Shown here: positions 1-11,862 of the stretch, in pieces | Numbering within the stretch: the stretch's first letter is position 1 | Layout of the letters: each line of letters opens with the position of its first letter | Assembly (NCBI GenBank): GCA_038503075.1 | Contig: JBCAML010000002.1 | Span: forward strand, 2,728,001 to 2,792,000 | Direction: 5' to 3' | DNA length: 64,000 bases | Origin: Gyromitra esculenta | Taxonomy: Eukaryota; Ascomycota; Pezizomycetes; Pezizales; Discinaceae | Notes under the pieces: generated by a model | The model's input: only the letters and a program-made list of their open reading frames with translations | Database searches by the model: none | Told to the model about the DNA's origin: nothing | Translations under genes and position numbers: made by a program

Positions 1-511
1 CCTCTATTTAGGTTATCATACGTGTATTCATCGTAATCATCAGGCGTGACAAAATCAGCGAATTTCATCGGGTTTAGTTTTCTCCCGAACCACTACTCTC
101 ACATCTCCGCCCGTTTCTATCCATCTATTTCGGCTTGCTCTGAAAGAATAACCAAGGACGGGATGGTAATGACTCTGATGATCGGGAATAGAGAAGTCAT
201 GATGGAATTAGATGGCCTCGAGATATTTGTATGGGAACCATGTACGTACGTGCAAATAGCCTTCATACCCACATTCTTAACTCGAATACTGATATTTTGC
301 TTGTAAAAAACTGGGTGCTCCAAATTTTATCGAGTGAGATATTATGACGAAGTTATTAGGGCTAGGGTAGTATTGTGCCTCCGCCAAGTACAATATGGTC
401 CGTGCACCCGTAAAATTTCCACATCAAAAAAAAAAAAGCTAAGACAAGGTTGAATAACAACAACATCCGTTCTCTCCAAGAGCCCCACCAATCCCTCATT
501 CAACCGCAAAA
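1..511. other. Upstream region of DBP3
   Basis: No gene is recognisable here. The right half is the presumed promoter and 5' leader of DBP3. It includes an A-tract near 426-438, about 75 nt before the DBP3 start codon. Short ORFs in this stretch look like chance. Confidence 0.5.
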
Positions 512-2476
512 ATGGCCAAACGCACAATTGGGGACGTCGAGACCGAGGCAGTCGCTGTCGGAACCGAACTCATCTTCAAAAAGAAGAAGAAGGACAGGAG
601 CGAAAAGAAGCTTAAGTCTAAAAAATTGGTCGATGCTGTTCCTGAAACTGTCGTCGAGGAGGCCGTTCCTGCGGAAGATGGAGAATTGACCAACGATGTA
701 GACGAGGAGAAGAAAAAGAGGAAGAAGGAGAAGAAAGACAGGAAAAGGAAGGAGAAAAAGGCGAAAGAGAAAGGTGCTTCTCTAGAAGCGATGGATGTCG
801 ATGAGGCTGAGGCGCCTACCGCAGAACCAAAGCTCTCCAGAGAGGAACGAAAAGCTGCAAGAAAGATAGCTAAAGAAGCCAAGAAGGCCGCTGTAGCGAA
901 TGGCTCCTCCCCACCAGACGAAACCCCGGAAGCAGTCCCTGCAGATAAATACAATGGCACAGTGGGTGACCCAACATCAACCTCAGGATACACTGAGAGT
1001 TTAGAGCTCACAAATCTCGCGAAAGCGACCGTCGACGAATACCTAAATAAGCACGCGATCTCAATTAGTGACCCTCACAAGTCAAATCTCCGACCGATTA
1101 CCTCGTTCTCATACCTCCCATCTCACACATTCGATTTCTCAGCTTTCGCTGCACCGACGCCAATCCAGGCGGCGACATGGCCGTATACACTATCTGGCTA
1201 CGACTGTATAGGAGTAGCGGAGACTGGATCCGGAAAAACATTGGCCTTTTCGGCCCCTGCAATCCGACACATTGCATCTTTGAAGACGTCGTCTAAGGGC
1301 TCTTCGGGTGTGAAAGTCGTTGTCGTATCACCAACCAGAGAGCTTGCGATGCAGATCTACGAAACCATGGAGAAGTTCTCGAAGGCTGCCAGATTGACTG
1401 CTGTGTGCATCTACGGCGGTGTACCGAAGGATGAGCAGAGGCAGAAACTGAAGCGTGCCGATATCATCGTCGCCACGCCAGGGAGGCTTCAAGATCTGAT
1501 CGATGAAGGCTGTGCAGATTTGACTAAGGTTTCATACCTTGTACTTGACGAGGCAGACAGGATGCTTGACAAAGGTTTCGAAGATGCTATCCGTCGTATC
1601 ATCTCTGTTACTCCCACTGCGTCCCGCCAAACCCTCATGTTCACCGCCACCTGGCCTACCTCCGTCCGTGATCTTGCCGCAACCTTCATGAAGACTCCCG
1701 TCAAAATCACGATCGGCGACCGCGATGATCTCCGCGCTAATATCCGCATCAAGCAGACCATCGAGGTTATCGACCAGCGCGCGAAGGAACAGCGACTTCT
1801 TGGGCTCCTCCGCCAGCACCAGAGCGGCACCCAGAAAGATGATCGCATCCTTGTGTTTTGTTTGTACAAGAAAGAAGCAACCAGGATTGAAATGTTCCTC
1901 CGATCACAAGGCTGGAAAGTTGCGGGCATTCATGGTGACCTGAGTCAAGCGCAGAGAACACAAGCGTTAGGCCAGTTTAAAGATGGGTCTTGTCCATTGT
2001 TGATTGCGACAGATGTTGCTGCGAGAGGATTGGATATCCCAAAAGTGAAACTAGTCATCAACGTGACGTTCCCATTGACGATCGAGGATTACGTGCACCG
2101 GATTGGGCGAACCGGGAGAGCTGGTGCCGACGGAATGGCCTATACATTCTTTACTGAGCATGATAAGGTATGTAGAATATAAATCAGTGGCATGGCCTTT
2201 ATAACGCGGTCTCGTATAATGGCTGCTAACAGGCCACAGGCACATTCTGGCGCACTTGTAAATGTTTTGAAAGCAGCGGGACAACCAGTACCCGAGAGTC
2301 TATTGAAGTTCGGAACAACGGTTAAGAAGAAGGAACATGCAGCGTATGGCGCATTCTATAAGGAAACAGATGGGTAAATTCTTTAATGCGGGCCGTGAGG
2401 AGAATCAAAGATTGTTACTAACTACTTGTTGCATGATAGGGCCAAAACGGCAACGAAGATCAGGTTTGATGACTAG
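512..2476 (+). CDS. DBP3: ATP-dependent RNA helicase DBP3 (DEAD box)
   Basis: Nucleolar DEAD-box helicase of 60S ribosome biogenesis (pre-rRNA processing). The exons are 512-2167, 2240-2373 and 2440-2476, giving 608 residues. The N-terminus (about 1-140) is very lysine- and glutamate-rich, as is usual for nucleolar DBP3. Helicase motifs follow in order: Q motif (FAAPTPIQ), motif I AETGSGKT, motif Ia PTRELA, motif II DEAD, motif III TAT (in FTATWP, typical of the DBP3 branch), and motif [12 protein letters not shown]. The two 3' introns (72 and 66 nt) have GT-AG ends and CTAAC branch points. They restore the conserved C-terminus [15 protein letters not shown], which ends KIRFDD. Without splicing the protein would stop just after motif VI. 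The spliced tail matches the DBP3 family, so identity is close to certain. Confidence 0.95.
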
Positions 2477-3564
2477 ACTAATATGTATTATATGGACTAT
2501 GATGCACACGTGGGGGTCAAGGGGAATATATCCAGGAGGAAGGTTATATAAAAGCAAATGTTAAATTGGTAGAACTGGTAGAACTGGCTTTTTTTTAACA
2601 GTTAAATCATTACGCAAATTAGTTCATAGACTATCACTCGTGATAATTTGTTCCTCGCCGGTCATCTTCGTGAGATCCTGTCCTCCCAGGGATTGTTTCC
2701 CGATCGTATAGAAAGTTATAAGTAGTGAGTTGATAGCGTTGCGTTAAACTAGAAGAGTGATGGTGAAATATAATCTCTGGCGGGTGGTCGGGTTGTAGTG
2801 AGTATTTCGTCTTGGGCCATTAAGGTAATAACACCATGAATAAAGAAAATCGCGGTAATTTCCCGGAAGATTTTGCATTATGATTTTACCTATCGTCTTA
2901 AATATTAAAATGTTATGTCATAAGATATCAGGAGTGCTGTGTGTGGTACCTATATGTTTTGAACGTGTATGCCGAATCCTCGCCTTAGGCTGTTGGGGAA
3001 CACCGCAACAGCGATTTGGGTGCTAATATAGACGCCGTGGCCTTAATTAAAAATTTTAACCATAAGGCGGGATCCATAAGTAATACATTCAAGCACTATT
3101 TGGCATTTGTATTTGGGTCTTACCACCTGAGCTTTCGGATCGCATAATTTTGACGCATAATCGCTTATGGGGCTGGGGATAACTACAAAACGTCTCAAGA
3201 TAACGGAAATTTCAAATAACGGATCGGGATTCGGATGTGCCACAACTGCGAGACGACTAGCATTGAACTAAGGCGCAGAAGCCGGGGCGCCGTCATAGCC
3301 CACCTTCGTTTGTTAGCATTTACTTTTATTATCGTCTAAGTTTTAGGCTCACTGTATTTAAAATAAACCATCTCTGGATCCGACTTTAGTACGCTGAGTG
3401 TCCATAATCTGTGAAATTGTATTGACAGAATTTGTGATTGATTCACTGCATATCCTCTGGACCGTTTTGCGTGAAATTCTGAGGGGACGGCTTTTTTAAG
3501 GACTTAAGATATATTAAATGTCTATATTAGATCTCAGCTATTTTTAACAAGGCTTGTGCGGTCG
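2477..3564. other. AT-rich spacer downstream of DBP3
   Basis: AT-rich intergenic sequence between DBP3 and the antiporter relic. I see no conserved coding segment on either strand, and the short ORFs here have no recognisable protein character. Confidence 0.5.
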
Positions 3565-5277
3565 GTGGTGACTTCATAATCTCTTTTGGATTGGCCTTGC
3601 TTCTACTTAAGGGAAGCCTATATCTTTCAGAGCCATGTAAGCGTTGTCCAAAACATGTTTCAAAGCATTGAATTGATAATTGGCAATTATTAGAGTGTTT
3701 TGGCCAACCCCGTGATAACCAAAATTCGAGCTCAAAATATGAATTCTTGACATTGTAATTACATGTACTATGTGAAAATCCGCCAAGAATTCATATTTTG
3801 AGCTCGAATTTTGGTTGCGACGCAGTGATCAAAACACTCTAATTACTAATATCTTACTCCGTTTTAACAATTTAACCATCGCCCTTTTCACTGGATCCCA
3901 ATCATCTAAATCAGTAGGACTTGGCCTTGTGGTCCCCCTCCAATATGTGAATGAGTCACCAAAAACCCTCGAGATTTTCACGGAGAATTTTACTAGGCTG
4001 GTTCTGGGAGGGCAGTTAGTATTGACTGGAGTTCAATTGCCTAAGAAATATATTTTTCACGAATGGAGGTCATTGGTGATACTATTAGGTGAGTGTGTAT
4101 AGATTTTGACTTTTGGAGCAATAGGGTTCTGATCCTGGCGGGGCTTATGATGGTCTTGATGCGGTCTATAAGTAGTGCGATAATATGGTTACTGTTTCAG
4201 AAAAACACACTGGTAGGCTTTCCTTAGGCCCTTCACGTTTTGCTTACAGGACTAAGCTTCTTGCTAGGCCGAGGCTCCTGCATCAGCTGCTTGCATTATA
4301 CCTACAGATCCTGTCCTCGCGAACTCTATTGTAAAAGGCAAATACGCAGATAAATTCATCGCGCCTTGACTCCGGAGGGGGCATCATCGCTAAATCCGGA
4401 GCTAGTGACGGCCTGGGCTATCCATTCTTGCTCATAGCACTGTACATCATCAAGTACAAAGAACAACCCCGGAAAACCTTGAGTTTATGGTGTGGTGGTA
4501 CTACGTTTTATGTCATAGGCTTGAGTGTGATATATGGTGGGGTGATTGGATGGATGGCTATGAAAATCTTGCACTGGGCGAAAGGACAGTATGTTGGGTT
4601 TCCTGTTTCTGCTCCTGCTTTAGTTCTAAGTAGCTAATATTTGGTATCTACTTCGTAGGGGATGGGTTGAACGGGAGCTGCTTTTGATTTTCGTTGTTGT
4701 ACTGACAGTAAGTTGACTAAAGGTTTCTAAATGAAGGCACAAACTTATTTTTTTGGCGAAGCTATTTATCATAAGTACCTGTGGATTTGTTGGCGGCGGT
4801 GACGCCCTTGCCTGTTTTATAGCTGGAAATGCATTCACGATTGAGCACATCCTGATAAAATACTCTTGATGTTGGTTGCCTAATACTGACTACTTTAATG
4901 ACTGGTTTCGGATAGAAACCAAGGGCGATTCCCTCCAGCCCGCAATTGATCATCTGCTAAATCTCTCAATATTTTTCTACTTCGGCGCCGTTGTATCTTG
5001 GAATACCTTCAACAGTTCCGCATACATTTCTTTCTCACAGATTATCTGCATCTCAATTTTGATGCTCATATTCCGACGTCTACCAGCTATCCTCTTAGCG
5101 TCCAAACATACACCTGCTATTCGAGGTTGGAGACAGGTAGCTTGTGCAGACTATTTCGGTCCGATTAGTATCAGCGTAGTTTTTTATTTGACTATGCTTG
5201 TTGACTATACTTACAGGCTTGAAGGAGATAAAGATTTAATGAAGAAGCTGCGTGAGACTGCGAGGTTGGTAGTATGA
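3565..5277 (+). pseudogene. Decayed fungal Na+/H+ antiporter (NHA1/SOD2 type)
   Basis: Pieces of a plasma-membrane Na+/H+ antiporter occur in the right order but cannot be joined. First is an N-terminal helix ending LYLSEP (about 3566-3635). Next is TRLVLGGQLVLTGVQLPKKY (about 3975-4050), then PTDPVLANSIVKGKYAD (about 4303-4352), then SGASDGLGYPFLLIALYIIK (about 4396-4455). GGDALACFIAGNAFT follows at about 4795-4835, and the last segment DWFRIETKGDSLQPAID runs on to 5277. All are family signatures; the PTDPVL and DALACFIAGNAFT regions lie in the transport core. Lesions are a TGA stop near 4366 where the family has Arg (a CGA-to-TGA change), a +1 frameshift about 15 nt later, and a lost splice donor before 4890. 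A MITE sits in the first intron. I see no way to translate it whole, so I call it a relic. Confidence 0.8.
3693..3839. mobile_element. 147-bp MITE with TA target duplication
   Basis: The ends are GAGTGTTTTG and CAAAACACTC, directly flanked by TA on both sides (3691-3692 and 3840-3841). That is the target duplication of Tc1/mariner-type elements. Inside, arms 3717-3749 and 3784-3816 are perfect 33-bp inverted repeats with a 34-nt loop. The parts between the ends and these arms are imperfectly complementary, so almost the whole element folds back on itself. It has no coding capacity. It lies in the first intron of the antiporter relic, between a GTAAGC donor near 3637 and the exon that begins near 3890. 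Confidence 0.75.
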
Positions 5278-6268
5278 TTTATGATGGTTCCCAGCGTTAT
5301 TTTACATAACGTAACAGTGCCTATAATAATAGTTCGTCCAGTTAAATCAAATTTCTACACACTTAAAATAGTACACACTGATAATTGCCTCTCCTAATAG
5401 CTTGGGATCTACGTCTAGCTTTGAGCTTCTAATCCACTAGTCGGAGATCCTGAAGATATAACTATAGATCTCTCATCGTTTCTCGAGTCTTTGATTCTCC
5501 CGGTGAACGATGGGCCGAACTATGATGTGAAGTTTAGTAGCTTTGGGCCTAATTAGCGATGTCTTCTTGTGATGCGAGGAAATATTTGTGAGAGGATCAG
5601 AGGGGTCTCTTCGTCATTTGATTGTGTTTCGGCTGGCTTGGGTCCGGTTAGTCTTTCCACCGAACCCTTCAGATCAACATTAGAGCTGTCTGTATATGCC
5701 ATTTTCACGGGCACCCGAGTGATGGCGCATGATCGTAATTATTGCTAGACTGCCAAAAATTTCTGTCAAATTATAACATGTCCCTATGTACTCCCCTAAT
5801 CGTATCTCCGAATTTTTTTAGTCGTCTTGACACTGCCAACGAATCTCTTAAACCGTTTCTGTCCATTTGTAAACTTATTATCTTCTTTCCTAATCCTACG
5901 ATCTTTTAAGCCCCAATTGATAAGCCCTTTCTCAGTAACTACTAATTCACAACACCCCCTCCCGAAAATGTCGTCGTATATGATTACTCGACCTAATGAC
6001 GTTCTTTATAGTAGGTCTTGAAACCTCTTAGATGGGAGGGGGGAGGGGCGCAACAGTACTAACGAACAATATGTGTAAATCGAACTATGCATGGGGTGTG
6101 GTTGGTGAAAATCACAGGGAAAGATGTAATAAATTTAGATATGAGATCAGTTCCTAACGTGTTGAATGGGCTAACCTAGACTAAAACTGAGCAAATAGGA
6201 ATAAGATATCTTGCAAGGCTTTTACTTCAAGTCTTGAATAGATATGCTACGCCTCGCTTCATACTGTC
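5278..6268. other. Spacer between antiporter relic and quinone oxidoreductase
   Basis: AT-rich sequence without a recognisable gene. The right end is the 3' flank of the minus-strand oxidoreductase. Confidence 0.5.
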
Positions 6269-7588
6269 TCAATCAACCAAACATATGATCTTCCCCTGTG
6301 TCTTATTACTCTCCATGAGTTTATGAGCCTCCACGATCTACGAATCGTTCTAGTTAGCCAATTTTCACTAATTCGAGGAATCACACAAGAAAAAACCCAC
6401 ATCTTTCCAAGAAAAAGTCTTCTCAATAAAGTGCTTATACTTCCCACTCCTCAGTCCCGGCAGTCCCTCTTCTTGAAACTTATACTTCAGTGTTTCTTGA
6501 TAATCCAGAGTCTGACTTCTCAGCGTTGTCCCCTCGATCCTCAACCTCTTAAATAATATCGGACCTAAATCCACCTCCTTCACTATACTCCCCGAGAGAA
6601 GCGCTAAAAGAACGATCCTCCCGTCCCTCGCAGCGACCTGGACATTGCTTTTAAAGTGTGACTGGCCCACAAAGTCGATTACCAAGTCGACACCTTCACC
6701 TTTGGTCGCTTTCAGGATCCCATCAGCGAAGTCTTGCGTACGGTAGTTGAAACCGGCTGTGGCACCGAGCTCGTTGGTGCAGAATTTGATCTTTTCTTCA
6801 GAGCCAGCGGTAATGAAGACAGCAGAAGCACCGTGCGAGAGGGCGAGTTGTATAGCGCATATTCCGACGCCGGAGGCCCCGGCGTGAATAAGGACCTAGA
6901 TTGGTTTAATTTTTATTGCTGACTAAAATAATGCTGATTCGGATATATATACCTTACCCCCGGACTTAAAGTTGCCGACTGTCCAGAGCGCTTGTGTGGC
7001 CGTTATCCAAGTTTCTGGGATACCAGCTGCTTGTTCAAAAGACAGCTCACCAGGCATGTGAATACAAACTCTCTCTGACACAGCGATGAATTCGGCGTAT
7101 GCCTGTCCCAACCCCTCTTTGTTAGTTCCGATTATCGTAAGATATTCTTTCGATTGGTATGGTCGTGGGGCTTTGAGGAACTTACTCCTCCGTAAGCTAG
7201 GCCGAAGACTTTCTCGCCCTCCTTAAAACCAGTAACACCCTCACCGAGATTCTCCACGGTCCCAGAGAACTCAACACCGAGTGTTTTCGGTGCTTGCGGT
7301 GGAAGTGGATACTTCCCTTCCCTTTGCGATATGTCTAAGAGGAAACAACTACTTAGTCTGAGGATCTAGAGAGCCCAAACAGGACAACCCATACCCATCC
7401 TATTCAAGCCGAAGGCCTTCACTCGCACGAGTATCTCTCCCTTTTTCAGAGTTGGGGTTTCAGCATTCTCGTTAATAAACAGTGAGTCTGCTGACCCAAC
7501 ACCATTCTTGATATCTGTAAGAGGGTGAGACAATTAACAAGTTATTCGGACGTATTTCTCAGGAGTTAAAGTTACCGACTGCTCGCAT
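6269..7588 (-). CDS. NADPH:quinone oxidoreductase (zinc-independent MDR, PIG3/TP53I3-like)
   Basis: Predicted cytosolic NADPH-dependent quinone reductase of the medium-chain dehydrogenase/reductase superfamily. Six exons (minus strand, 5' to 3'): 7576-7588, 7395-7514, 7186-7334, 6953-7102, 6401-6895 and 6269-6337, giving 331 residues. The spliced protein starts MRAVDIKNG and has the GroES-like part with GLNRMDISQREGKYP, GVEFSGTV and the loop GLAYGGAYAEF. The coenzyme-binding signature is HAGASGVGICAIQLA. The family tail IVEAHKLMESNKTQGKII ends the protein. The catalytic zinc ligands of alcohol dehydrogenases are absent, as expected for quinone reductases. Exon 1 is only 13 nt. All junctions are GT-AG and keep frame. 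The exact in vivo substrate cannot be read from the sequence. Confidence 0.9.
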
Positions 7589-8528
7589 ATTTAAAACAAT
7601 TTTAAGTGACCTGAAATATTTCTCCTCCCAGCGTGTTCAGTGAAGAATATTCCCTCTAAGACGGGGATGAGGACTCGATATAAATGCGACTGACGTCAAT
7701 CCTTGGCAACTCCAAAAACAGAAGTACTTCTGCAGCAGTGAACCGATGTGCCGAGACTCCCGTTCTTTCGATCCGGAGTGGGCCGTCGGGGTGATGTGGA
7801 GACCGTCGGAATAATACAGAGACCGTCAGAATGATCTTCTCGCTAAAGTCCTCTGGGTTGACCTATCTAACTGGTGCGATACCAGTCTCTCAACTTATCG
7901 CCCAATAACGTTTTAGACACGAGAACGAATACCATATTTAGAATCAGCATCTAGTTCAAAGTGTATATAGATTTTTATAGTATTTACTGATCGAGTTTAT
8001 GATCTTAGGTGATGCCTCGTTAGCAAGCCATCTTAGAATACATATAAGCACCCTAGAGAACGGATCATAGGGTCTCACTCATCAAAATCCCGCTCACCGA
8101 CAAACACCCACTCGACATCTGAAAAAACCAAACCACACCCAGGACCACCTTCATGACGACAATATTTTTAATGCAGTTATGATGTACAATTTGGGCGTTC
8201 CCCTCTAATCCCCACCACTTAGACTTCCAATCTCACATTTCCCCAACACTTTATAAGAAAATCAAGCATCCCGCAAGAGAAGAAAAAAATACAGCGCAAT
8301 CAATTAACCTCCTTTTTCCATATCGTATAGCAAAGAAAGAAATACAAAAAAGTTAAAGGGGATGACTCTGACAAAGGGAGTGGCACGACCATAAAACCAA
8401 CCGAAACCAACAAGGTGTGATAAAACAAAAAAATAAAATAAAAGCACAGTAACCACCCTCACTACTTTATCCTACCTTCACCATTGGGACCAAGATGTAA
8501 GAATATAGTTGTCACTTTTTTTGCTCAA
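7589..8528. other. Spacer between oxidoreductase start and HRP1 3' end
   Basis: Holds the oxidoreductase promoter on the left and the presumed 3' UTR of the HRP1-type gene on the right (A-rich on the + strand, 8270-8470). No gene seen. Confidence 0.5.
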
Positions 8529-11500
8529 CTAAAATCGCTCGGCGTTCTGGTTCTGATTCCTAGCATACGGGTGATACCCACCCCTATAACCGCCACCGCC
8601 GTATCCGATGCCTCCTCTATCGCTAGCCCTCGCTGCAGTTGCGCCTCTTCCGCCGCCTCGATAGTTACTTCCAGAACCTTTCGCATTCCGTGGTCCTGTT
8701 GGTGCGTTTGGCGGGGGGCCATCGGATCCAGGTCCATTTTGTCTGTAAGGTGCACCACCTCCTGGAGAAGAGTATTCATGGTCAACTTCGCAAGATTTAG
8801 TGGAGGACATGTGGGTCTGAAAGTTGGAAGGGGGAGAAGAATAATGCGGAGCAAGATTATGGAAAGAAAGAGGGGGCATGGTATCAAAAGAAGAATTGCG
8901 GAAACTATTGGAACCAGAAGAAGTGTTTCGTTGATGGTTAGGGTGGTAGCTTGGATTCTGGGGACTAGGCACACCAGGTCGGGGAAGATAATTCATACCA
9001 ATTCGGGCCCCCTGCTGCATCATCTGCTGTTGCTGCTGCGGGGGCACATCATCGTACATTCCCTCCCATGAGCTAGGCTGAGGTTGCGGCGGTTGATAAT
9101 CCCTCTGTGATGGATGATGTTGGAAGTTATTCCGCTGCTGCCTGTACTGGTTTTGCTGTTGCTGTTGCACCACCTGTTGTTGCTGTTGCTGTTGCTGTTG
9201 TTGCTGCTGTTGCTGCTGTTGCATGTCATGATAACTAGCACCTCCACCACCATCGTAGTTCGCACCGCCTTGTGGTGGCCCCTGCGGACCGCCATACCCC
9301 ATTTGTAGCTGCGGAGAACCATATCCTCCCTGGGGAATAGACTGCTGGGGGGGACCCGGTGAACCTACACTTGCCATTGGGCCTTGTTGGCCTTGTTGTG
9401 CTGCCTGCATCTGCTGCATCTGCTGCATCTGCTGAAGCATTGCTGGGTTCATGGTTGACATAGCGCCTCTTCCGAGGGCTTGCAACATCGCTGGATTAGC
9501 AATCGGCATTGGACCAGCTGCACCACGGCCGAAAGCCTGCATCGCTTGCATGTATCGCTGGACGTTCTGATAGTATTGTGCCATCATCTGAGGGGATATG
9601 CCACCGTAAACACCCTGTTGACCTGGCTGGGCAGGTTGATTCTGTTGGCCGTTACCACTGTAGCTACCAGAGCCACTGTTGGTACCGTCACGGTTTTCAA
9701 AGCGGTCGCGGCGGTCATTGCGGTCTCTAAAATTACCGCCACCGCCGCCGCTGCCGCCCCTGTGCTCATCACGTTCTTCAAAGTTGGCGTTCATCCTCTC
9801 GCGGATGTTTCCTCGAGGTTGGGCTTTCTTAACCTCAATCTAAACTCATAAAATAGGGTAAATATCAACTCGACATTAAAATATTTATAGAAAGAGATAC
9901 GAACCGGCTTGCCCAGAATTTCTAGCGTCTTACAATTCAGCGCATTCTCTACAGCACCCTCACTATCAAAAGTTACGAAGCCAAAGCCTCTAGGCCTGCC
10001 AGTGTCCTTGTCCATCATCAAGGTAGCATCGAGAACTCTTCCAAACTGTGTAAAAAATTCCCTAAAGTCCGTTTCCGAGGCTTCTTGACTCACGCCGCCT
10101 ACAAAAATCTTAGATGTCTTCTCCTGTTCATCACGGGGGATAGCACGCTTTGGATCGATCTAATTATATATAAAAAAAAATCAATGTATTGCCCAAGAAT
10201 AGTAATAGCACAAACAACTAGAAGAGGAACTACGCACTATCTTTCCATCAAGGTAGTGTTCCTTCACCATGACAATGTTGACAGTCTTTGGGTCTTTGAA
10301 TGTCAAAAATCCGAATCCTCGGGATCGCCCTGTAGGGCCATCACGCATCACGGTGCATTCGATAACTTCCCCGTATTGACTGAAATAGTCCTTTAGTGAC
10401 TCTATAATAACCGTAGGATACGCTTAGCAACTGGTTGAATGCCACATGATTGATTTGCAGAGATTGAGAAGAGCGTAGAGTGTAACAATAATAAAAGCAA
10501 ACGATGTCTTATGTGAGCATACCATCAGTTGTTTCCCAATTCAAACCACCAATAAACATTTTCCTGTACGATCACAATAAATCATTGGTCAACTTTCATT
10601 CCTCTAATTGCAACGCGACAAAAGAACACGAAAATGCAAGCACTTAAATCCCCCATGAAGCGAGAGTAGGTTTAGTCAGCTATTATCACTGCTGAGAGAT
10701 GGCAGTGTGGCCAAACGAAGGCGAAGGGGTTTATGGCCTCGAAGGTTGAGGTGTCAGACATAATTTCGTTCTTTTTTTTCTCTTGTCGATGTGGATAATT
10801 CAGCAATATCTGGAGTCCAATCCAATCTTTGATTCCCATTGTCTCTTTCGTACACAAACTATCCTCCGTGTATCTTAAAGCTGTTCTGCTAGCTAGTTCT
10901 CGTATAGAAGTAGATGTAGTAGTAGCAGTAGGTAGATGACAAAGCAGGATGCTCTCCTGTCCTCCAAGGTCCTCTATCGAAATAATCGCCGCGGTAGATA
11001 AAGTCATAGCTCGAGATAGTAGAGTTGTCGAGGTGGAATGTATGAATCTCCCCTCTCCATAATGCCCTTCCATCTCAATATCCACCCTTTTAACCTTGAC
11101 CTTCTTCACAGAGCCACTGCTAAACCAGTCCATTGTTTTGCCCGAACATATCCTCCAATAGTTCCTTGACACCAGTCCTAACCTTCCTATTCCTTCTCTC
11201 GCTTCATAGAATTTATTCGCTGTGCAAACAATGCAATAAGAAAAGTTTAATATAAATACGCACCCGTCCTCCTTAATCGCTGGACTCCCAGATGCATTCC
11301 CATCACCATACGCACCAGCACCAGACGCATCATACCCATAACCGCCATAACCACCATAGCCATTGTCATTACCACTGGCTCCACCGTTGGCGCCATTCAC
11401 TGCAGCATCCCACCCTGTGTAGCTATCTGCTTCATCTTCGATGGCATATGGATTATTTTCAACCTTAGCAGGTTGTTGATTCACAGCAATAGGTTGAGGG

Positions 11501-11862
11501 GGGGGGGGGGGGGCTCTAGGATCAACAGCTTTTTGGGCAACAACAGGGGTAGAGGTTGCCTCTTGTGTATACGTGGCTGCTGGTAAGTTACTATCTTTCA
11601 CGGGAGCAGAAGGCGGAGCCGCAACCACAGGGGCTGCTGATGCTGGCACTGGCGCTGGCACCGGTGTTGGTGTTGGCTTTGCTTGATCTGCTTGCGTGGG
11701 TTTAGAAGGTTCATCGTCACCATAACTACAGTCACGGGTAATTAGTCGACGCGCTTCAATTTGTTTGTTCCAGACAATCACAACACGAGAAGACCAGACA
11801 GAGAGGAGTTTTACGCACAGATCAGCGAAGAGGTCATCGTCCATGAGTTCGTCAGCCTCCAT
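8529..11862 (-). CDS. HRP1: HRP1/Nab4-type hnRNP (cleavage factor IB) with two RRMs
   Basis: RNA-binding protein expected to shuttle between nucleus and cytoplasm and to act in mRNA 3'-end cleavage and polyadenylation. Exons (minus strand, 5' to 3'): 11819-11862, 11264-11725, 10523-10563, 10238-10401, 9905-10159 and 8529-9839, giving 758 residues. The acidic start MEADELMDDDLFADL is followed by a Pro/Ala- and Gly/Tyr-rich stretch. RRM1 starts near residue 170 (RNP2 MFIGGLNW, RNP1 GRSRGFGFLTF). RRM2 spans about 252-325 (RNP2 IFVGGV, RNP1 GRPRGFGFVTF). The order RRM1, KIIDPKRAIPRDEQEKT linker, RRM2 is diagnostic of HRP1. The C-terminal 435 residues are low complexity: Met/Gln repeats, a poly-Gln run coded at 9172-9222, then RGG/GYGG repeats. 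It is longer than yeast Hrp1 because of this tail. Intron 2 is 700 nt, far above the local norm. Confidence 0.9.
11498..11513 (-). repeat. 16-nt G/C homopolymer inside HRP1 exon 2
   Basis: An uninterrupted run of 16 G on the + strand codes a proline run in the N-terminal low-complexity part of the HRP1-type protein. Any length change that is not a multiple of three would frameshift the gene, so its length deserves care when judging the reading frame. Confidence 0.8.

Noticed and set aside
3815..5277. Functional Na+/H+ antiporter gene with introns
   Set aside because: An in-frame stop, a frameshift and a lost donor in conserved coding sequence cannot be removed by GT-AG introns.
8484..9071. 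Long plus-strand ORFs opposite HRP1 (8484-9071, 9480-9851)
   Set aside because: They are antisense shadows of a GC- and CAG-rich coding exon with strong RRM and RGG evidence on the other strand.
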